This document shows positions 36,012-44,188 of a stretch of 64,000 bases of DNA, piece by piece. This DNA is from M3007 sp031425035. GTDB lineage: Bacteria > Bacteroidota > Bacteroidia > Chitinophagales > Saprospiraceae. The notes below the pieces were generated by a model. It saw only the letters and a list, made by a program, of their open reading frames with translations, had not been told where the DNA came from and ran no database searches. How positions within the stretch are numbered: position 1 is the first letter of the stretch; the number at the start of each line of letters is the position of its first letter. The DNA is taken from positions 56,854-120,853 of the forward strand of contig JANPIN010000077.1 of the NCBI GenBank assembly GCA_031425035.1. The letters run 5' to 3'. The position numbers and the translations under genes are program-made.

Positions 36012-36950
36012 TTACTTTTTCAGCTTGTAAAAGTCGACGGTGTCCCGAATACCTTGGGCATAGGAAGTCGGCTGCACACCGTAATGCTGCTCAAATTTAG
36101 TAGAATCGAACCAGTACGGCCGCTCGGTTTGATAAATCATTTCCACCATTTCCCGCATAATGGGTACGAACAGGCCCAGCAGCCGCACCACGTTTTTCGA
36201 GGCGGCCTGTACGCCTTTATAGGGCACCCCCATTTCATCGGCGGCTATTTGGATCAGATCGGTCGGCACCGGCGGCGGGTTGTAGGTCGGTACATGCCAG
36301 GTCTGGTGGAAGGATGTCGGGTCGTCGGCCAGGGTGATCAGCGCGCGGGCACAGTCCAGGGTGTACGACATGGAGTGCGGCATGGCCGGGTTTCCGAGCC
36401 ATTGCGGTTTTTTGCCGGCGGCTAAATTTTTAAGCACCGTCTGGTAAAAAACACTCTTTGTATCGCCCCAGGGGCCATAAAAATCGGCCGACCGTGCAAT
36501 GCCGGCGCGCAGGTCGCCGCGCTGGCTGGCGTCTATTAATTGGCGGGCGATGATGGCGCGTACTTCCCCCTTTTTACTGCTGGGCCGGAAGGGGGTTTCT
36601 TCGGTCATTTTACCCTCCACCGGTCCGTACATATAGACGTTATCGAAGAAAATGAGCGGCACGCCGGTGTCGGCACAGGCGCGGATGGTGTTTTGCATTA
36701 CCACCGGCCATTTTTCCTGCCAGGTTTTGGTGTTATAATCTATCCCGATCAGCAGGTACACCACGTGGGAACCACGCACGGCTTCGCTTAAATCAGCCAG
36801 GTCGTAGACGTCGGTTTTGCGCGATTCGGCGCCGGGTAAGGCCGCTCCGGAACGGGAGAGGAGGCGAACGGGCTTTTTTTGGTCGAGCAGCATTTGCGCC
36901 AGCGGACTACCAATGGAGCCGCCCGCACCGAGCAGGGTATATGGATTCAT
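36012..36950 (-). CDS. NAD(P)-dependent epimerase/dehydratase family protein
   Basis: 312 residues, extended/atypical SDR. Rossmann motif LLGAGGSIGSPLAQML, then VYDLADLSEAVRGSHVVYLL and the active-site region PLIFFDNVYMYGPVEGKMTEETP followed by SKKGEVRAIIARQLIDA. A canonical Tyr-x3-Lys is not obvious after YMYG, as in NmrA- or HSCARG-like atypical members, so catalytic activity is uncertain. Just 3 bp before the sensor kinase gene, so it leads a three-gene operon; it may be a metabolic enzyme controlled by, or a sensor feeding into, that two-component pair (inference). Confidence 0.82.
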   Translation of the reverse strand: MNPYTLLGAGGSIGSPLAQMLLDQKKPVRLLSRSGAALPGAESRKTDVYDLADLSEAVRGSHVVYLLIGIDYNTKTWQEKWPVVMQNTIRACADTGVPLIFFDNVYMYGPVEGKMTEETPFRPSSKKGEVRAIIARQLIDASQRGDLRAGIARSADFYGPWGDTKSVFYQTVLKNLAAGKKPQWLGNPAMPHSMSYTLDCARALITLADDPTSFHQTWHVPTYNPPPVPTDLIQIAADEMGVPYKGVQAASKNVVRLLGLFVPIMREMVEMIYQTERPYWFDSTKFEQHYGVQPTSYAQGIRDTVDFYKLKK

Positions 36951-36990
36951 GTATCAATTTTTGTTTTTACTGCAAAGAGGAAAAGAAGGG

Positions 36991-37153
36991 TTTAACCACA
37001 TTAGGGCACATTAGGTCACATTAGAATAAATAAGGACACAGCGAAAAGAAGGGTTAGGATAAGATAAGGCTAGTAGAAAGAGCAAGTCGTGACCCCATTA
37101 AAAGCATCTGCTTTTTTCTTTTTCTCTGTGTCCTAATGTGCGCTGATGTGGTA
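36991..37153. repeat. Long imperfect palindrome adjoining the GxxExxY gene
   Basis: Left part: ACCACATTAGGGCACATTAG (from 36995) and GGACACAGCGAAAAGAAG (37034-37051). Right part (37114-37153) reads the complement: CTTTTTCTCTGTGTCCT then AATGTGCGCTGATGTGGTAA. The two halves pair over about 35-40 bp, except that the left half has an extra ~20 bp containing a third CACATTAG copy. The right half ends 7 bp beyond the stop codon of the GxxExxY gene. It fills the 209-bp gap between that gene and the epimerase gene. Confidence 0.7.
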
Positions 37154-37159
37154 AAAAAA

Positions 37160-37579
37160 CTACTCCTCCGGTAAAGCCGTATAAAACTCGTTCACAAACG
37201 ATTTATGGCCGTCTTTGTAAAGATTCCTGACGTGGAAGTTGAGCAATAACCCCTTCGGCACCTGCAGGTGTTTCATATAAGAGATGATGGTCGCATCAAA
37301 AATAGGATGCATTTCGGTAACCGCTTTTAATTCACACACAACCAGATCTTCTACTAACAGGTCGTAACGCAAATCACAGTCCAGATCGACACCTTTGTAA
37401 TGGATGATAATGGGCCGCTGCTGAGTCACTTTTAAACGCCGAAGGGTCAGTTCGTATAACATAGCCGGCTGATAAACTTTTTCTAACAAACCCGGGCCCA
37501 GCATCCTATGCACCTCGATGGCAGCGCCGACAATTTGATAAGAAAGATCATGAATTCGTTTTTTGGTGGTCAATTCCAT
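37160..37579 (-). CDS. GxxExxY protein (PDDEXK_3-type, nuclease-like fold)
   Basis: 139 residues. Family signature GPGLLEKVYQPAML (Gly-x2-Glu-x2-Tyr) at about residues 27-41 preceded by IVGAAIEVHRML; then the PD-(D/E)xK-like core LRYDLLVEDLVVCELKAV (Asp...Glu-x-Lys) and a late ISYMKHLQVPKGLLLNFHVRNL. The biological role of this family is unknown; its fold predicts nucleic-acid cleavage. I take the ATG at 37579, not the in-frame 37651, since the family begins just before this Met and the longer form would run through a hairpin. It is framed by two palindromic structures (36991-37153 and 37601-37642). Confidence 0.88.
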   Translation of the reverse strand: MELTTKKRIHDLSYQIVGAAIEVHRMLGPGLLEKVYQPAMLYELTLRRLKVTQQRPIIIHYKGVDLDCDLRYDLLVEDLVVCELKAVTEMHPIFDATIISYMKHLQVPKGLLLNFHVRNLYKDGHKSFVNEFYTALPEE

Positions 37580-37600
37580 AAAAAGGGTTTTAAGGGTAAA

Positions 37601-37642
37601 ATGTTTGGAGCACGCAACATCTGAATTACGTGCTCCAAACAT
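37601..37642 (-). terminator. Hairpin between TonB receptor and GxxExxY gene (probable terminator)
   Basis: Perfect 14-bp stem ATGTTTGGAGCACG (37601-37614) and its complement at 37629-37642, 14-nt loop. It starts 6 bp after the stop of the receptor gene and lies 22 bp upstream of the GxxExxY ATG. Only a modest T-rich stretch follows on the minus strand, so it may instead be the other boundary of a GxxExxY element. Confidence 0.55.
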
Positions 37643-37647
37643 AGTAC

Positions 37648-40071
37648 TCAAAATTCAATCCGGTACAAAATGTCCGGAAAAAAGCCGATTTGGTCTATTC
37701 GGCCCACATTGCCCTTCACTTCATTATACTGTAAAGCGAAAATATTGGCGTGGTTCGTCACATTCTGGAAATCCAGGAAAAACGTCTGCGAGAGTTTGCG
37801 TTTGGCGCTGTTCAACCGCATACCCACCTTGAAATCCAGCCGGAAATAATTGTCCAGCCGCTCGGTAAAGGCGCGGTCTTCGTACAGCACTTCCCGTCCC
37901 GCCAGGCGGCTGGCATCCAGGTTCACCGGCGTATAGGGGCGACCGCCGGCTGTGGTCAATTTGGTATCCAGGGTCAGGAAACGGCGGCCGGTCGAACCCA
38001 GCTGGAACTCCTTGCCGGCCAGCATATTCACCACGTATTTGCCGTTAAAAGCCGTTTCGCGCTCGATGCCGTCGGAGCCTTTGTAGCGCGAATCGAACAG
38101 GCTGACTGTCACCAGACTATACCAGCCCCGGCTGAAAAACTTTTCCACCGTCAGTTCCACGCCTTGGTTGGTACCCGTTCCGGTGTTCAACAGGTTGCCT
38201 TTGTCCGGGAAAACGAAGTCGGCGCCGGCATTGAGGATGGAGAAACTCGTTGGCGTAGCTTCCACCGGCACGTCGTTCAGCCACTGGTAGTAGGCCTCGG
38301 CTTTTACCCGCCAGGTAGTGGCCGGCTTGAAATCATAGGCCAGTACGAGGTGCTGGTTATGGGTGAAACCCAGGTCGCCGTTTTTATTGATCGTGCTGCC
38401 ATCCGCTTGCCGTTCGCGTAATAAGAATACCGGCAGCGGCTGCGACTGGCTGTGCAGACCGTAGCCCAGGCTGAAGCGCTGTTTCGGGCTTAGCTGCCAG
38501 TTCAGCGCAGCCCGCGGCTCGAGAGCAAAGTCTTTCCCGTTTTTTTCCGAAGAAGCGCTCGTCTTAATAAAATGCTGGCCGTGCAGACCGGCATTCAGCG
38601 TAAGTTTTTCGGTGAGCCGGTACTGCCCCTGCGCATAGGCTTCCAGGAGATTGAACCCACCGTCGAAATCGCGTTGTGTAACCCGGTCGGGGCGGCCGTC
38701 ATTGTCCAGATCGGCCTGGCCTTCCCGGGTATCCACGCGGGTGTCCAGTTGCTGCTGCTGCACGAGCAGTCCGGTGCGAACTGTGAGGCGCCGGTTGATT
38801 TTATTGTTGTAAAACGAGTTCAGGCGATACGTGATCATCTGGTCACTTACATCATTCAACTGCAGTAACTGGCCATCATCTTCCGTCATGGAAAGATCGT
38901 CGCTGGTGAAGGTGTTACTGGTGTAGGAAGTGCTCAAAACGGTACGCACATAGGCATGGTCATTGAGCAGCAAGTTGTTTTTTATGCCGAAAACGCCAAA
39001 TCCCGACACGTTATAGGCGTTCTCATTCGGGTTTGCAAACAGGTCGGTCGAATCGATTTCAGCGCCCAGAAAATCAATCGAACTGGTGGCGCCAATACCG
39101 AACACCGACCATTTACCGGTTTTAGAATTTCCAAAATCCAGGTTGAAGGTCAGGTCATTGTATTTAGGTGTAGCCGTCGTACCCACGCTCAGTCCGGCAG
39201 CGGAAGCCAGCTGGACGAATGACTGGCGATAAGCGACGACGAAAGAGCCGTTCTTCTTACCCAGCGGTCCTTCGGCCATGGCTTCGAGGCCGGAAAAAGC
39301 GCCGAGCTGCGCCGTGTATTCGTAGCGGTCTTTATTGCCGGTCCGCAGGTTAATATCGAACACGCCGGCCAATGCATTCCCGTATTCGGCCGGAAAAGCG
39401 CCGGTGAGGAAATCGGAATTTGCGATCACGTTCGGGTTCAGGGCCGACACCGGACCGCCCGTCGTGCCTAAAGTCGAGAAATGGTTGGGATTGGGAATCG
39501 GCACACCTTCCATACGCCACAGCACACCGGTGGGGGAATTGCCGCGGATCACAATGTCGTTGCGCGAATCATTGGAGGTCGCCACGCCGGCAAAATTGGC
39601 CACCAGACGCGAAACGTCGCTGCGACCGCCGGAATAACGCTGCACTTCTTCGGTATTGAACTGCCGTGCGGAAATGGTCGCCAACTCGTTGGCAGGCTTG
39701 TCTTTATCGACCTGGGCCGTAATGACGACCTCGTTCACGCTGGTAAAAGTTTCCTCCAGCCGGATGTCCAGCTGGACTTCTTTACCGGCCGTGATCAGCA
39801 CGTTTTGTACGGTTTGGGGTTCGTACCCGAGGTAACTGATCCGCAGCGTTTGCCGGCCGACGGGTACATTTTTGAGGGTAAAAAACCCGTCCGCATCGGA
39901 CATGGCGCCGATAACCGGTTCAAGGTCAAGAATTTGTACTGTAGCGCCGATGAGCGGCGTTTCGGATTGCTGGTCGCGTACCCGGCCATGCAGGGTGGAG
40001 GTTTGACTTTGCAGTAAAAGCGGTAAAGCAGCCAAAGCGGCGAGCAGGAGTAAGCGGAAGGTTTGCATCAT
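37648..40071 (-). CDS. TonB-dependent outer-membrane receptor with carboxypeptidase-like N-terminal domain
   Basis: 807 residues. Signal peptide MMQTFRLLLLAALAALPLLLQS. Residues 25-105: CarboxypepD_reg-like beta-sandwich (STLHGRVRDQQSETPLIGATVQI; GFFTLKNVPVGRQTLRISYLGYEP). Residues ~125-235: plug domain (ISARQFNTEEVQRYSGGRSDVSRLVANFAGV; NDIVIRGNSPTGVLWRMEGVPIPNPNHF). The rest is a 22-strand-type barrel ending YRIEF, with the aromatic last residue of outer-membrane barrels. No SusD gene is adjacent, so it is probably not a SusCD polysaccharide pair; the substrate is unknown. I start at the ATG at 40071 (MMQ); the 158-codon upstream extension in frame has no signal peptide and overlaps the FolB gene. 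Confidence 0.92.
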   Translation of the reverse strand: MMQTFRLLLLAALAALPLLLQSQTSTLHGRVRDQQSETPLIGATVQILDLEPVIGAMSDADGFFTLKNVPVGRQTLRISYLGYEPQTVQNVLITAGKEVQLDIRLEETFTSVNEVVITAQVDKDKPANELATISARQFNTEEVQRYSGGRSDVSRLVANFAGVATSNDSRNDIVIRGNSPTGVLWRMEGVPIPNPNHFSTLGTTGGPVSALNPNVIANSDFLTGAFPAEYGNALAGVFDINLRTGNKDRYEYTAQLGAFSGLEAMAEGPLGKKNGSFVVAYRQSFVQLASAAGLSVGTTATPKYNDLTFNLDFGNSKTGKWSVFGIGATSSIDFLGAEIDSTDLFANPNENAYNVSGFGVFGIKNNLLLNDHAYVRTVLSTSYTSNTFTSDDLSMTEDDGQLLQLNDVSDQMITYRLNSFYNNKINRRLTVRTGLLVQQQQLDTRVDTREGQADLDNDGRPDRVTQRDFDGGFNLLEAYAQGQYRLTEKLTLNAGLHGQHFIKTSASSEKNGKDFALEPRAALNWQLSPKQRFSLGYGLHSQSQPLPVFLLRERQADGSTINKNGDLGFTHNQHLVLAYDFKPATTWRVKAEAYYQWLNDVPVEATPTSFSILNAGADFVFPDKGNLLNTGTGTNQGVELTVEKFFSRGWYSLVTVSLFDSRYKGSDGIERETAFNGKYVVNMLAGKEFQLGSTGRRFLTLDTKLTTAGGRPYTPVNLDASRLAGREVLYEDRAFTERLDNYFRLDFKVGMRLNSAKRKLSQTFFLDFQNVTNHANIFALQYNEVKGNVGRIDQIGFFPDILYRIEF

Positions 40072-40205
40072 TTTCGTTTTTGTGAAAAACTGTTTTCGAT
40101 GCTGCAAACCTGCGAACTCGGAGCAAATACCCCAAGCGGAATGCGTTGGGTGGAATAATGGGCAAAATGAATGGTAGAAAAACGGCCCTGAATGGTGGGC
40201 GTTTT

Positions 40206-40721
40206 TTAGCCGGCGTAATAATTCAGACAGTCGGAGCAGAGGCAGCGTCCGCCGAACTGGCGCTCCAGGGTTTCGCGGGTGGCAGGATGCAGGTTCGGAA
40301 AATGTGTCCAGCAGTCGCCGGGTTCGTAGAGAATGAATTTTCGTTTGCAGCGCGGGCAGTCGCTCAGGAAAGACATTTCTTCTTCCACCCAGCTTTCCGC
40401 AATGCGGCCACCCATGGGCGGATTTAGTTTGCGCACCCGTACCCGCAGTCCGTACATGTCGCTGAACTGGTGCTTCATGCGCCCGATAATCCCCATGACC
40501 ACGGTTTCCAGCAGCCGTTTGGGTTTCTCCATTTCCAGCCGGCACACCTGATACACCGTTTCATAATTGATGGTAAACTCCACACTATCGGTCATGGCCG
40601 CTTTGACAATGCCTGCCTGTATAAATACATCGACGATGTAGGCTGAGCCAATGATTTGTTCCGCTTCGTGAACGCCATGAAATGCGTGGAAGTGCATGCC
40701 TTCCAGGGCAATTTGAGCCAT
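40206..40721 (-). CDS. folB: Dihydroneopterin aldolase fused to a cysteine-rich CWC domain
   Basis: 171 residues. Residues 1-115 are FolB (folate synthesis, dihydroneopterin to hydroxymethyl-dihydropterin plus glycolaldehyde): MAQIALEGMHFHAFHGVHEAEQ, FTINYETVYQV, RLLETVVMGIIGRM, VRVRKLNPPMGG. Residues 116-171 are a Cys-rich CWC-type domain with Cys122, 125, 137, 160, 162 and 165 (CPRC...GDCW...CLCSDC), which probably binds zinc. Family FolB proteins end near residue 120. An internal ATG at 40376 (Met116) could start a free CWC protein. Next gene on this strand is the TonB receptor, 134 bp on. Confidence 0.85.
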   Translation of the reverse strand: MAQIALEGMHFHAFHGVHEAEQIIGSAYIVDVFIQAGIVKAAMTDSVEFTINYETVYQVCRLEMEKPKRLLETVVMGIIGRMKHQFSDMYGLRVRVRKLNPPMGGRIAESWVEEEMSFLSDCPRCKRKFILYEPGDCWTHFPNLHPATRETLERQFGGRCLCSDCLNYYAG

Positions 40722-40768
40722 TTGATAAAGGTGTACTAGGTGAAAAATAGGTCGCTTTTATCGGAAAA

Positions 40769-41095
40769 TTATTCGCCCAGTAACTCGCGCAGCAGTTCGT
40801 GTTGCGTGCCGAGTGGGGGGCATTTCAGTTGTAATTGTTTCTCCAGTTCCTTGAGTTCTTCCGCCTTCAGCCGGCCGCCCAGGTGGTTGGTGACCGTGCT
40901 CAGGCAGTCTTTCGTTTTTTTGTATTCGTCTTCCAGGGCTTTAAAATCGGCCTCTGCCGGCGATTTAGCGGCCTGCTCGTTCAGTTTTACCAACTGGCTG
41001 GTGCATTCACAGCAGCCTTTCGCAATTTGTTCCAGGCGGTTTTCCGTAGCGGGCTGCTGGCAGGCGGATAGAAAAAACAGGCAGATTAGGGCCAT
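40769..41095 (-). CDS. Small predicted lipoprotein
   Basis: About 108 residues from the ATG at 41095. Lipobox FFLSAC and then CQQPATENRLEQIAKGCCECTSQL; the mature part is helical and charged with paired cysteines (CC, C), and I recognise no family. Start is uncertain: the ATG gives a signal peptide without a positive charge, whereas the in-frame TTG at 41134 gives MKISCVLPKILVPMALICLF, a better lipoprotein signal. A perfect -7 box at 41179-41186 lies upstream of both. Probably a periplasmic lipoprotein of unknown role. Confidence 0.7.
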   Translation of the reverse strand: MALICLFFLSACQQPATENRLEQIAKGCCECTSQLVKLNEQAAKSPAEADFKALEDEYKKTKDCLSTVTNHLGGRLKAEELKELEKQLQLKCPPLGTQHELLRELLGE

Positions 41096-41178
41096 TGGAA
41101 CCAGGATTTTGGGAAGAACGCAGGAGATTTTCAAAATAGCCGAAAATTGATGTTTGAAAACGGAAGGTGGATTCCTGA

Positions 41179-41186
41179 CAAAGGTA
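41179..41186 (-). promoter_or_regulatory. -7 promoter element of the small lipoprotein gene
   Basis: Minus strand TACCTTTG followed by TCAGG. It lies just before the MATE gene's stop, so the lipoprotein has its own promoter. Distance to the TTG start (41134) is 44 bp and to the ATG (41095) 83 bp. Confidence 0.5.
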
Positions 41187-41201
41187 AAAATTTTGGGCTC
41201 G

Positions 41202-42611
41202 CTACACCTTAGCCAGCTTCCAGTGTCCGCGTTTGAAAAACCAGATGGCGCCCAGGGCCAGACAGCTTTCGGCAATGACCACGGAGGTGTACACCCCCGT
41301 TTGCCCCCAGCCGAAATGCAGCGCCAGCAGCCAGGCCAGCGGCATTTCCAGCAGCCAGAAACAGATGAAATTCAGGATGGTGGGCGTGCGCGTATCGCCG
41401 GCGCCGTTGATGGCCTGCGCGAGGATCATGCCGTAGCCGTAAAACACATAACCACCGGCAATGATGCGCAGGGCAAAAGAGCCGGCGGCGACAGCATCGG
41501 GGTCCTGGGTGAAAAGCCTTACCAGCATCGGCGCCGAACTCACGTACAGTACAGCGATAAAGACCATGAAAATGAAGTTAATATGTCCGGCCCGCCAGGC
41601 GGAACGTTCGGCACGGTCGGGATGGCCGGCGCCCAGGTTCTGGCCGACCAGCGTGGCCGCCGCATTGGCCATGCCCCAAGAGGGTAAAATAGCGAAAATG
41701 ATCAGCCGGATAGCAATGGTGTACCCGGCGGTCACGGCCGTGCTGATCTGCCCCAGGATAGAAGCCAGGAAGATCCAGCTGGCCGAAGCGATCAGGTACT
41801 GGCCGGTACTGCCCGCCGCGATGACGATCTGCCGCCAGATGATGCGCCGGTCAGGACGTAAATAAGCCAGTTTCAAATGCAGTATTTTGCCCACCCCGAA
41901 GAGTTTCCAGAGCTGATACAGCACGCCGATGGACCGCCCGATAATGGTCGCTATGGCCGAACCGATCAGTCCGAAAGCCGGAATGGGGCCGAAACCGAAA
42001 ATGAAAAGAGGACAGAGCACGATGTTGACCAGATTGGCCAGCCAAAGGGCACGCATGGCCGTCGCTGCATCGCCCGCGCCCCGAAAAACGCCGTTGAGCA
42101 TCCAGAGGAAAAGAACGGGTAAGTTGGCCGTCAGCATCAGCCGGGTAAATAACTTGCCGTTCGCCGCCAGGGTCGGATCGCTGCTCATAATATGCAGAAT
42201 ACGCTCGGCAAAAAAATAACCCGGCACGGCGATAAACACCGAAATCCCCAGTCCGATCAGCATGACCTGCGCGCCGGCCCGGGAAGCGGCTTGGGGATTG
42301 CCTTCCCCGATGCGTCGCGCCACCACCGCCGTAGCGGCCGAACTCAGCCCGATAGCGATCGAATACACCAATGCCATGACCGATTCCGTGAGCCCGACCG
42401 TAGCCACCGCCTGCACGCTGATCCTGGAAACGAAAAAGGCATCCACCACCGCAAAAAGCGATTCCATGGCCATTTCCAGGATCATCGGAATGGCCAGCAG
42501 CACAATGGCCCGGTCGATGCTGCCGGTGGTAAAGTCCTGCTCCTCGCCGTTAATGGCCTGGCGCAGGACGCGGCGGATGCGCTGGAAGGGTGTTTCGGAA
42601 GTGGTAAGCAT
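41202..42611 (-). CDS. MATE family efflux transporter
   Basis: 469 residues with about 12 membrane helices in two six-helix halves. Family features: GSIDRAIVLLAIPMILEMAMESLFAVVDAFFVSRIS (first helices), GLTESVMALVYSIAIGLSSAATAVVARRIGEGN, GVFRGAGDAATAM and, in the second half, TLVGQNLGAGHPDRAERSA plus INGAGDTRTPTILNF. Na+- or H+-driven exporter of drugs or cationic metabolites; substrate not readable. Divergent from mqnC with a 208-bp gap. Confidence 0.93.
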   Translation of the reverse strand: MLTTSETPFQRIRRVLRQAINGEEQDFTTGSIDRAIVLLAIPMILEMAMESLFAVVDAFFVSRISVQAVATVGLTESVMALVYSIAIGLSSAATAVVARRIGEGNPQAASRAGAQVMLIGLGISVFIAVPGYFFAERILHIMSSDPTLAANGKLFTRLMLTANLPVLFLWMLNGVFRGAGDAATAMRALWLANLVNIVLCPLFIFGFGPIPAFGLIGSAIATIIGRSIGVLYQLWKLFGVGKILHLKLAYLRPDRRIIWRQIVIAAGSTGQYLIASASWIFLASILGQISTAVTAGYTIAIRLIIFAILPSWGMANAAATLVGQNLGAGHPDRAERSAWRAGHINFIFMVFIAVLYVSSAPMLVRLFTQDPDAVAAGSFALRIIAGGYVFYGYGMILAQAINGAGDTRTPTILNFICFWLLEMPLAWLLALHFGWGQTGVYTSVVIAESCLALGAIWFFKRGHWKLAKV

Positions 42612-42819
42612 GATTAGGAGTGGACAAAAAGTGTAAAAGACACCTTTTGTGTGGGAAAGTTGGTTTTAACGAGCTAACAAGGAAAGAAGTTCCGGTTGGG
42701 CAAATAAATCCGAAAGTTAGGCGATCCGTTTTTTTGACGATCTTACCTGCCAATTTAATGCCCATCACCAACCTTTCCCCAAATTTTCTGTTTTCAATAA
42801 AAATTGAAACTTCACGTCC

Positions 42820-43962
42820 ATGCACGTCAGCGAACTCCTACAACGCGCCCTGCGCTATGAATGGCTTACCCCGGAAGAAGGGGTTTTTCTCTTCGAAAAT
42901 GCCGCCACTACGGAACTGATGTACGTGGGCAACGCCATGCGCCAGCAACATGTGCCCGGCGACGTGGTTACCTGGATCATCGACCGCAACTCGAACACGA
43001 CCAATGTCTGCATCGCCAACTGCAAATTCTGCAACTTTTACCGGCGCCCGGGCCACGAGGAATCTTACATAACCAGCATCGAAGAGTATAAACAGAAAAT
43101 CGAGGAAACCTTCCGGCTGGGCGGCGAACAACTGCTGCTGCAGGGCGGTCACCACCCCGATCTGGGCCTGCGCTTTTATGCCGATCTGTTCCGGCAACTG
43201 AAAGAACTGTATCCGACCCTGAAGCTGCATGCCCTCGGACCGCCGGAAATTGCCCACGTGGCTAAACTGGAGGGCATGAGCCATTATGACGTGTTGAAAG
43301 AACTGCAGGCCGCCGGACTGGATTCCCTGCCGGGCGCTGGCGCGGAAATCCTGGACGACCGGGTGCGCCGCCTGATTTCCAAAGGTAAATGCGGTGGTCA
43401 GGAATGGCTCGACGTCATGCGCGCCGCCCACAAACTCCACCTGACGACCTCGGCTACCATGATGTTCGGCCACATCGAAACTAACCTGGAACGAATGGAG
43501 CACTTTGCGGCCCTGCGCCAGGTGCAGAGTGAAAAACCCGCTGATGCCAAAGGTTTTCTGGCCTTCATTCCCTGGCCGTTCCAGGATGAAGACACCATTT
43601 TGAAAAAGATAAAACGCGCCCGAAACGCGGTTTCCGGGGACGAATACGTGCGCATGATCGCCATGAGCCGCATTATGCTGCCCAACATCAAGAATATTCA
43701 GGCCTCGTGGCTGACGGTGGGTAAACAGGTAGCACAGGTTTGCCTGCATGCCGGCGCCAATGATTTCGGCAGCATTATGATCGAAGAGAACGTGGTCTCT
43801 GCCGCCGGCGCCCGTTTCCGCTTCACGGCGGATGGTATTCAGCAGGCCATTCGGGAGGCCGGGTTCACCCCGCGTTTACGCAACCAGCAGTACGATTTCC
43901 GCGAATTACCAGCCGGTATGGCCCAGCAGCAACTGGACCGGGCAGCGATGATTGTGGATTGA
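42820..43962 (+). CDS. mqnC: Cyclic dehypoxanthinyl futalosine synthase MqnC (radical SAM)
   Basis: 380 residues. Radical SAM enzyme of the futalosine route to menaquinone. The [4Fe-4S] motif C-x3-C-x2-C is Cys64, Cys68 and Cys71 (TNVCIANCKFCNFYRRPG). Other family marks: GGEQLLLQGGHHPDLGL, LDSLPGAGAEIL, SATMMFGHIET, FLAFIPWPFQDEDT and ASWLTVGKQVAQVCLHAGANDFG. These favour MqnC over aminofutalosine synthase MqnE. It implies that the organism makes menaquinone by this pathway; the other mqn genes are outside the window. Confidence 0.92.
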   Translation: MHVSELLQRALRYEWLTPEEGVFLFENAATTELMYVGNAMRQQHVPGDVVTWIIDRNSNTTNVCIANCKFCNFYRRPGHEESYITSIEEYKQKIEETFRLGGEQLLLQGGHHPDLGLRFYADLFRQLKELYPTLKLHALGPPEIAHVAKLEGMSHYDVLKELQAAGLDSLPGAGAEILDDRVRRLISKGKCGGQEWLDVMRAAHKLHLTTSATMMFGHIETNLERMEHFAALRQVQSEKPADAKGFLAFIPWPFQDEDTILKKIKRARNAVSGDEYVRMIAMSRIMLPNIKNIQASWLTVGKQVAQVCLHAGANDFGSIMIEENVVSAAGARFRFTADGIQQAIREAGFTPRLRNQQYDFRELPAGMAQQQLDRAAMIVD

Positions 43963-43985
43963 TCAGCCCATTTTTATTAGTCAGG

Positions 43986-44182
43986 AATCATCCCGGATTT
44001 TTGTGATGCACTCTTTGCAAGATGGTAACTCGGATGCAACGGATTTTCACGGATTTAAAAATCAGTTGCATCCGTTGCATCCGCGTTACCATCCTACTAC
44101 GTGTGCGCTCTCACCTGAGAGCTGCGCCAATTTCATTCAGCACCAGGTTTTGTAGCGTAATCGTCTAAAATCCGGGATGATT
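43986..44182. repeat. Second copy of the dispersed palindromic element (44001-44128) inside a 16-bp terminal inverted repeat
   Basis: A perfect 16-bp inverted repeat, AATCATCCCGGATTTT, has arms at 43986-44001 and 44167-44182. Between the arms lies the copy of the element seen at 1824-1971: TTGTGATGCA at the left, CGGATGCAACGGAT facing ATCCGTTGCATCCG across TTTTCACGGATTTAAAAATC, then GTGTGCGCTCTCACCTGAGAGCTGCGCC-type tail, whose GCTCTCA-CC-TGAGAGC is a perfect hairpin (44106-44121). It fills the gap between convergent mqnC and msrA and could serve as their terminator. Confidence 0.7.
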
Positions 44183-44188
44183 AAGGGC

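Noticed and set aside
40072..40545. 158-codon in-frame upstream extension of the TonB receptor gene
   Set aside because: It lacks a signal peptide and overlaps the opposite reading of folB; the signal peptide at 40071 is decisive.
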